Below, in pieces: positions 51,079 to 64,000 of a stretch of 64,000 nt of DNA (position 1 is its first letter; the number at the start of each line of letters is the position of its first letter). The DNA comes from Prochlorococcus sp. scB245a_520K10 (GTDB lineage: Bacteria; Cyanobacteriota; Cyanobacteriia; PCC-6307; Cyanobiaceae). The notes beneath the pieces are model-generated. The model was not told where the DNA came from and did no database searches. It was given only the letters and a program-made list of their open reading frames with translations. The stretch lies in NCBI GenBank assembly GCA_000634515.1, contig JFNU01000202.1, forward strand, positions 1 to 64,000. The letters are read 5' to 3'. The translations under genes and the position numbers were made by a program.

Positions 51079-51438
51079 TTAATGCTTATTCATTCTGGGT
51101 GGTTTTCCAAATGATTGAAACATATCCCTATCAAGACTATTCTCTAAATCATCCAATTCTTCAAACTTAACCCAATGAATACAATCAACAGGGCAGGTAT
51201 CTATCGCTTCTTGTATCAAATCAACACTATCTCCATCTTGTCTTATTGCTCGGCTTCTACCATGAAATTCATCAACTAAGAAAGTATTTGAAGCCACGTG
51301 TACACAGTATTGACAACCAATACACTTAGCTTCATCAACCCATACAGCTTTTTCAGCTAATTGACCTCCTAATACAGGCTCCCAGCCTGTAATTTCTATA
51401 TTTTTTTCAAAATTATCAAATGGATCGGTAAAATCCAT
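51079..51438 (-). CDS. Single-cluster bacterial-type ferredoxin
   Basis: 119 residues. Cluster ligands are in AKCIGCQYCVHVA and DTCPVDCIHW, giving one 4Fe-4S cluster (C-x2-C-x2-C ... C-P) with an additional cysteine in the second motif. An N-terminal extension of about 35 residues precedes it. Located 10 bases before the reductase and 9 bases after the ycf35 homologue, in one operon. Confidence 0.88.
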   Translation of the reverse strand: MDFTDPFDNFEKNIEITGWEPVLGGQLAEKAVWVDEAKCIGCQYCVHVASNTFLVDEFHGRSRAIRQDGDSVDLIQEAIDTCPVDCIHWVKFEELDDLENSLDRDMFQSFGKPPRMNKH

Positions 51439-51447
51439 AATTCGACA

Positions 51448-51840
51448 TTAATTATCCCACTTGGTTAAGACCAATTCAATTGAACCATCATTTTGGTTTT
51501 TTTGTTCTACTATTTGATAACCATCCTCTTTTGTCTTAGAAATAATTGTTTGATAAGCATACATTTGAGTAACTTTAGAAATAAATCTTTCTACCGGAAG
51601 CTCAAATTTCCATAAATCAAGATCAGTGACTAATTCATAAGTACTTGAATTATTGTCCCATTTAAATCCGACTTTAGTGTCACCAGGTAAATTCATGCTT
51701 ATATCCACAGCTGTAAACTTACCTCTATAGCCTTTAACAAACTTTTCTTCTTGATTGATGATATAACCTAAGTTATTTAAAGCCTTAATTAATGGCTCTG
51801 CTTCTTTAAGCTGGGTTTTAATAGTACTAAAATGTGACAT
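51448..51840 (-). CDS. ycf35: Ycf35/DUF1257 family protein
   Basis: 130 residues. It starts MSHFSTIKTQLKEAEPLIKA and carries LPGDTKVGFKW and MYAYQTIISKTKEDGY. Ycf35 is found in cyanobacteria and red-algal plastids; the function is unknown. It overlaps the DUF2997 gene by 14 bases, so the two products are probably made in step. Confidence 0.85.
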   Translation of the reverse strand: MSHFSTIKTQLKEAEPLIKALNNLGYIINQEEKFVKGYRGKFTAVDISMNLPGDTKVGFKWDNNSSTYELVTDLDLWKFELPVERFISKVTQMYAYQTIISKTKEDGYQIVEQKNQNDGSIELVLTKWDN

Positions 51841-52042
51841 TAGATTCTTTGTTAAATTGTTTTAAGTTTTCATTTTGATTAGAGATGAAAGCATCAGATG
51901 TTTTAGCCTTAACTGTTACTTTACCAAGTGCATCTTCGAGATTTCTTGTAGCTTCATTACATGAATCACCTGTAAATCCCTCAACAGTCTCTTCAACTCT
52001 ACCGTCTTGATGAATTTTGAATCTCAATGTTTTTTGAGGCAT
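51827..52042 (-). CDS. DUF2997 family protein, 71 aa
   Basis: Starts MPQKTLRFKIHQDGRVEETV, then EGFTGDSCNEATRNLEDALG, a pattern fitting DUF2997. An in-frame TTG three codons upstream is a weaker start than the ATG chosen here. The family usually occurs next to Ycf35/DUF1257, as here. Possibly binds its neighbour; no biochemical data are known to me. Confidence 0.78.
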   Translation of the reverse strand: MPQKTLRFKIHQDGRVEETVEGFTGDSCNEATRNLEDALGKVTVKAKTSDAFISNQNENLKQFNKESNVTF

Positions 52043-52192
52043 TAAACTCAAGTACTAGGTACTTTTTACTTTATATAGAATAACGAAAAATTTTTGTTTC
52101 AGTTGGTACAAGTTAATTAATTTTAATTTTTATATTGAATATCTGATAAATAAATTTTTTTGATAGCTTCCTGAAAAAAAAATTAAAGCTAT

Positions 52193-52960
52193 TTAATTAT
52201 AAAAACCTTGCATCCCCATTGAATCTAGAGCGGTTTTTGCTTCTTCCATAACTGATGGCTCTTTATCGAAAAGAGCTATTTTGGTACATTCATCAACGAA
52301 ACATTCTTGAAATGTATTATCTAATTTTTCAAACAACCTACACAATGACCAAATGCAATTACTTCTAACACCAGATTCATTATCTATTTTTAAACTTACT
52401 AAAAGCTGTTCTGCTGCTAATTCAGCATTTTCGGAAGAAACATTTCCAATTTCAGCTAAAGAACTAGATGACCATAGCCTTACAGCAGCTACATCATTTT
52501 TTAAAGCATTTATTAATGGCTTTAAAACAATTTGGTTATCATAATTAGCTAAGCTCCATGCAGTAGCCCTTCTGACATACGCATTATCATCAGTCTCCAA
52601 AAGACTGACAAGTTTCTGGACTGCACTAGGGCATGGATTACGTCCTAAAGCATATACAGCACTCATTCTTTCAACAGGACAAGGTTGATCAAGTAATGGT
52701 AATAAAAGAGGGAAAGATCTTTGATCTCTATATTCACAAAATATTCTTAAGCCCTGTATTCTTTCTTCTCTGTTACCTTCTAGCATTTTTAAAGCCGCAT
52801 TGCACTCTTGAGTTATATTTAAACCTTTTGAAAAATTATCTTCATCAATTTGCTCTAAAGGATCTATTTCAATCTCTAAAGCCAATTCTCTGGCCAAAAC
52901 ATCTGGGTCAACTGCAATTTCAGCTAAGCTTTCTTTGTTAGGATCCTTATTTTTTGTCAT
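52193..52960 (-). CDS. HEAT-repeat protein
   Basis: 255 residues. After an acidic start of about 60 residues there are at least four HEAT/PBS-lyase-type repeats (for example ERMSAVYALGRNPCPSAV, AYVRRATAWSLANYDNQI, AAVRLWSSSSLAEIGN). Related repeats occur in phycobilin lyases, but HL Prochlorococcus lacks phycobilisomes. The repeat count and lack of catalytic residues favour a scaffold or assembly role. No partner can be named. Confidence 0.85.
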   Translation of the reverse strand: MTKNKDPNKESLAEIAVDPDVLARELALEIEIDPLEQIDEDNFSKGLNITQECNAALKMLEGNREERIQGLRIFCEYRDQRSFPLLLPLLDQPCPVERMSAVYALGRNPCPSAVQKLVSLLETDDNAYVRRATAWSLANYDNQIVLKPLINALKNDVAAVRLWSSSSLAEIGNVSSENAELAAEQLLVSLKIDNESGVRSNCIWSLCRLFEKLDNTFQECFVDECTKIALFDKEPSVMEEAKTALDSMGMQGFYN

Positions 52961-52978
52961 TTTCTAAAACTAAAAATA

Positions 52979-53125
52979 TTAATTCATAGGGGCTGGCGAC
53001 ATCATATCTCCTGGCAACCAAATTCTTGCACTGACTGCTAAAAAGGCAATCCCAAAAAGTGCGACGATAGCGAAAGGTAAAATTTTCGTCTTGATAAAAC
53101 CCAAAGATTCTAAATTAATTAACAC
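52979..53125 (-). CDS. Small membrane protein, 48 aa
   Basis: GTG start at 53125. One membrane helix (LPFAIVALFGIAFLAVSA) is followed by RIWLPGDMMSPAPMN. The sequence RIWLPGDM after the helix looks like a conserved signature. The size and shape recall small subunits of photosynthetic or respiratory complexes. It lies between rlmN and the HEAT-repeat gene on the same strand. I do not recognise the family. Confidence 0.6.
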   Translation of the reverse strand: MLINLESLGFIKTKILPFAIVALFGIAFLAVSARIWLPGDMMSPAPMN

Positions 53126-53173
53126 AATAATAACCTGTTTAATAGACTTTTAAAAAATTTTTCTTAGAAAATA

Positions 53174-54232
<1,059 letters not shown>

Positions 54233-54249
54233 TTATTTCAAAACTATTT

Positions 54250-54426
<177 letters not shown>

Positions 54427-54456
54427 CTAGTAACTAAAAATAATATTAGATAATAT

Positions 54457-58584
<4,128 letters not shown>

Positions 58585-58591
58585 TTAGAGA

Positions 58592-63828
<5,237 letters not shown>

Positions 63829-64000
63829 CCAAGAAAACCTGAGATTATGTGAGATTTACTATTTACTTTAAACTTACTCAAAAATTAACTGTTTAACTTT
63901 TATTTTTATACGAAACCAAGCATAAGATCTGGATTTCAACAAAAATTCAATTCAATATAAAAGCTATTAAAATTGTGCTAATAGTTTTGAAAACCATTAA

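Overview
The window looks like a piece of the chromosome of a high-light-adapted Prochlorococcus marinus. The reasons are the very AT-rich DNA, short gene spacing, split rpoC1/rpoC2, a cyanobacterial ATP synthase operon with separate b and b' genes, two small high-light-inducible (Hli) genes, Ycf35 and PSRP-3/Ycf65 homologues, and a biotin operon containing the picocyanobacterial BioK-type esterase. The species is an inference from gene content and order. No rRNA or intact tRNA was seen.

Layout. 1-613 holds the N-terminal part of a ureohydrolase that runs off the left edge. 877-3837 mixes small genes (exported cupin, DUF3764-like protein, Hli) with a glutamine amidotransferase and a dienelactone hydrolase. 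3838-8262 is a small accessory region of orphan peptides, gene remnants and structured intergenic DNA. It contains four of five copies of a repeated element with the core ATTGACAGTCGAT. The fifth copy lies upstream of the first DUF3764-like gene. All five copies are on the plus strand, and the two DUF3764-like genes start exactly 45 bases after the start of their copy. This is the most unusual signal in the window.

From 8263 rightward the content is core genome: EVE protein, rpoZ, an Hsp70-like protein, pyrR, gpmI, secG, groES-groEL, atpD-atpC, PSRP-3, pepP, then a CNNM/CBS-GTPase-nadD-nadE cluster. Next come a DUF3326 protein and a ferredoxin, the large atp operon (atpI-B-E-F'-F-H-A-G, minus strand), ftsW, the cytochrome c maturation pair ccdA-ccsB, queF, glnB (PII), tlyA, purB, fumC and a Ski2-like helicase. 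The biotin operon bioF-bioK-bioC-bioD-bioA follows with overlapping or abutting genes.

48357-63828 contains a J-domain protein, rsmG, an aldo/keto reductase without its usual cysteine clusters beside a ferredoxin/Ycf35/DUF2997 cluster, a HEAT-repeat protein, rlmN, a second hli gene and the RNA polymerase genes rpoB-rpoC1-rpoC2.

Functionally the window covers ATP synthesis, transcription, NAD and biotin synthesis, chaperones, c-type cytochrome maturation and nitrogen signalling. The short genes below about 60 codons were read directly from the sequence and are less certain than the long ones.
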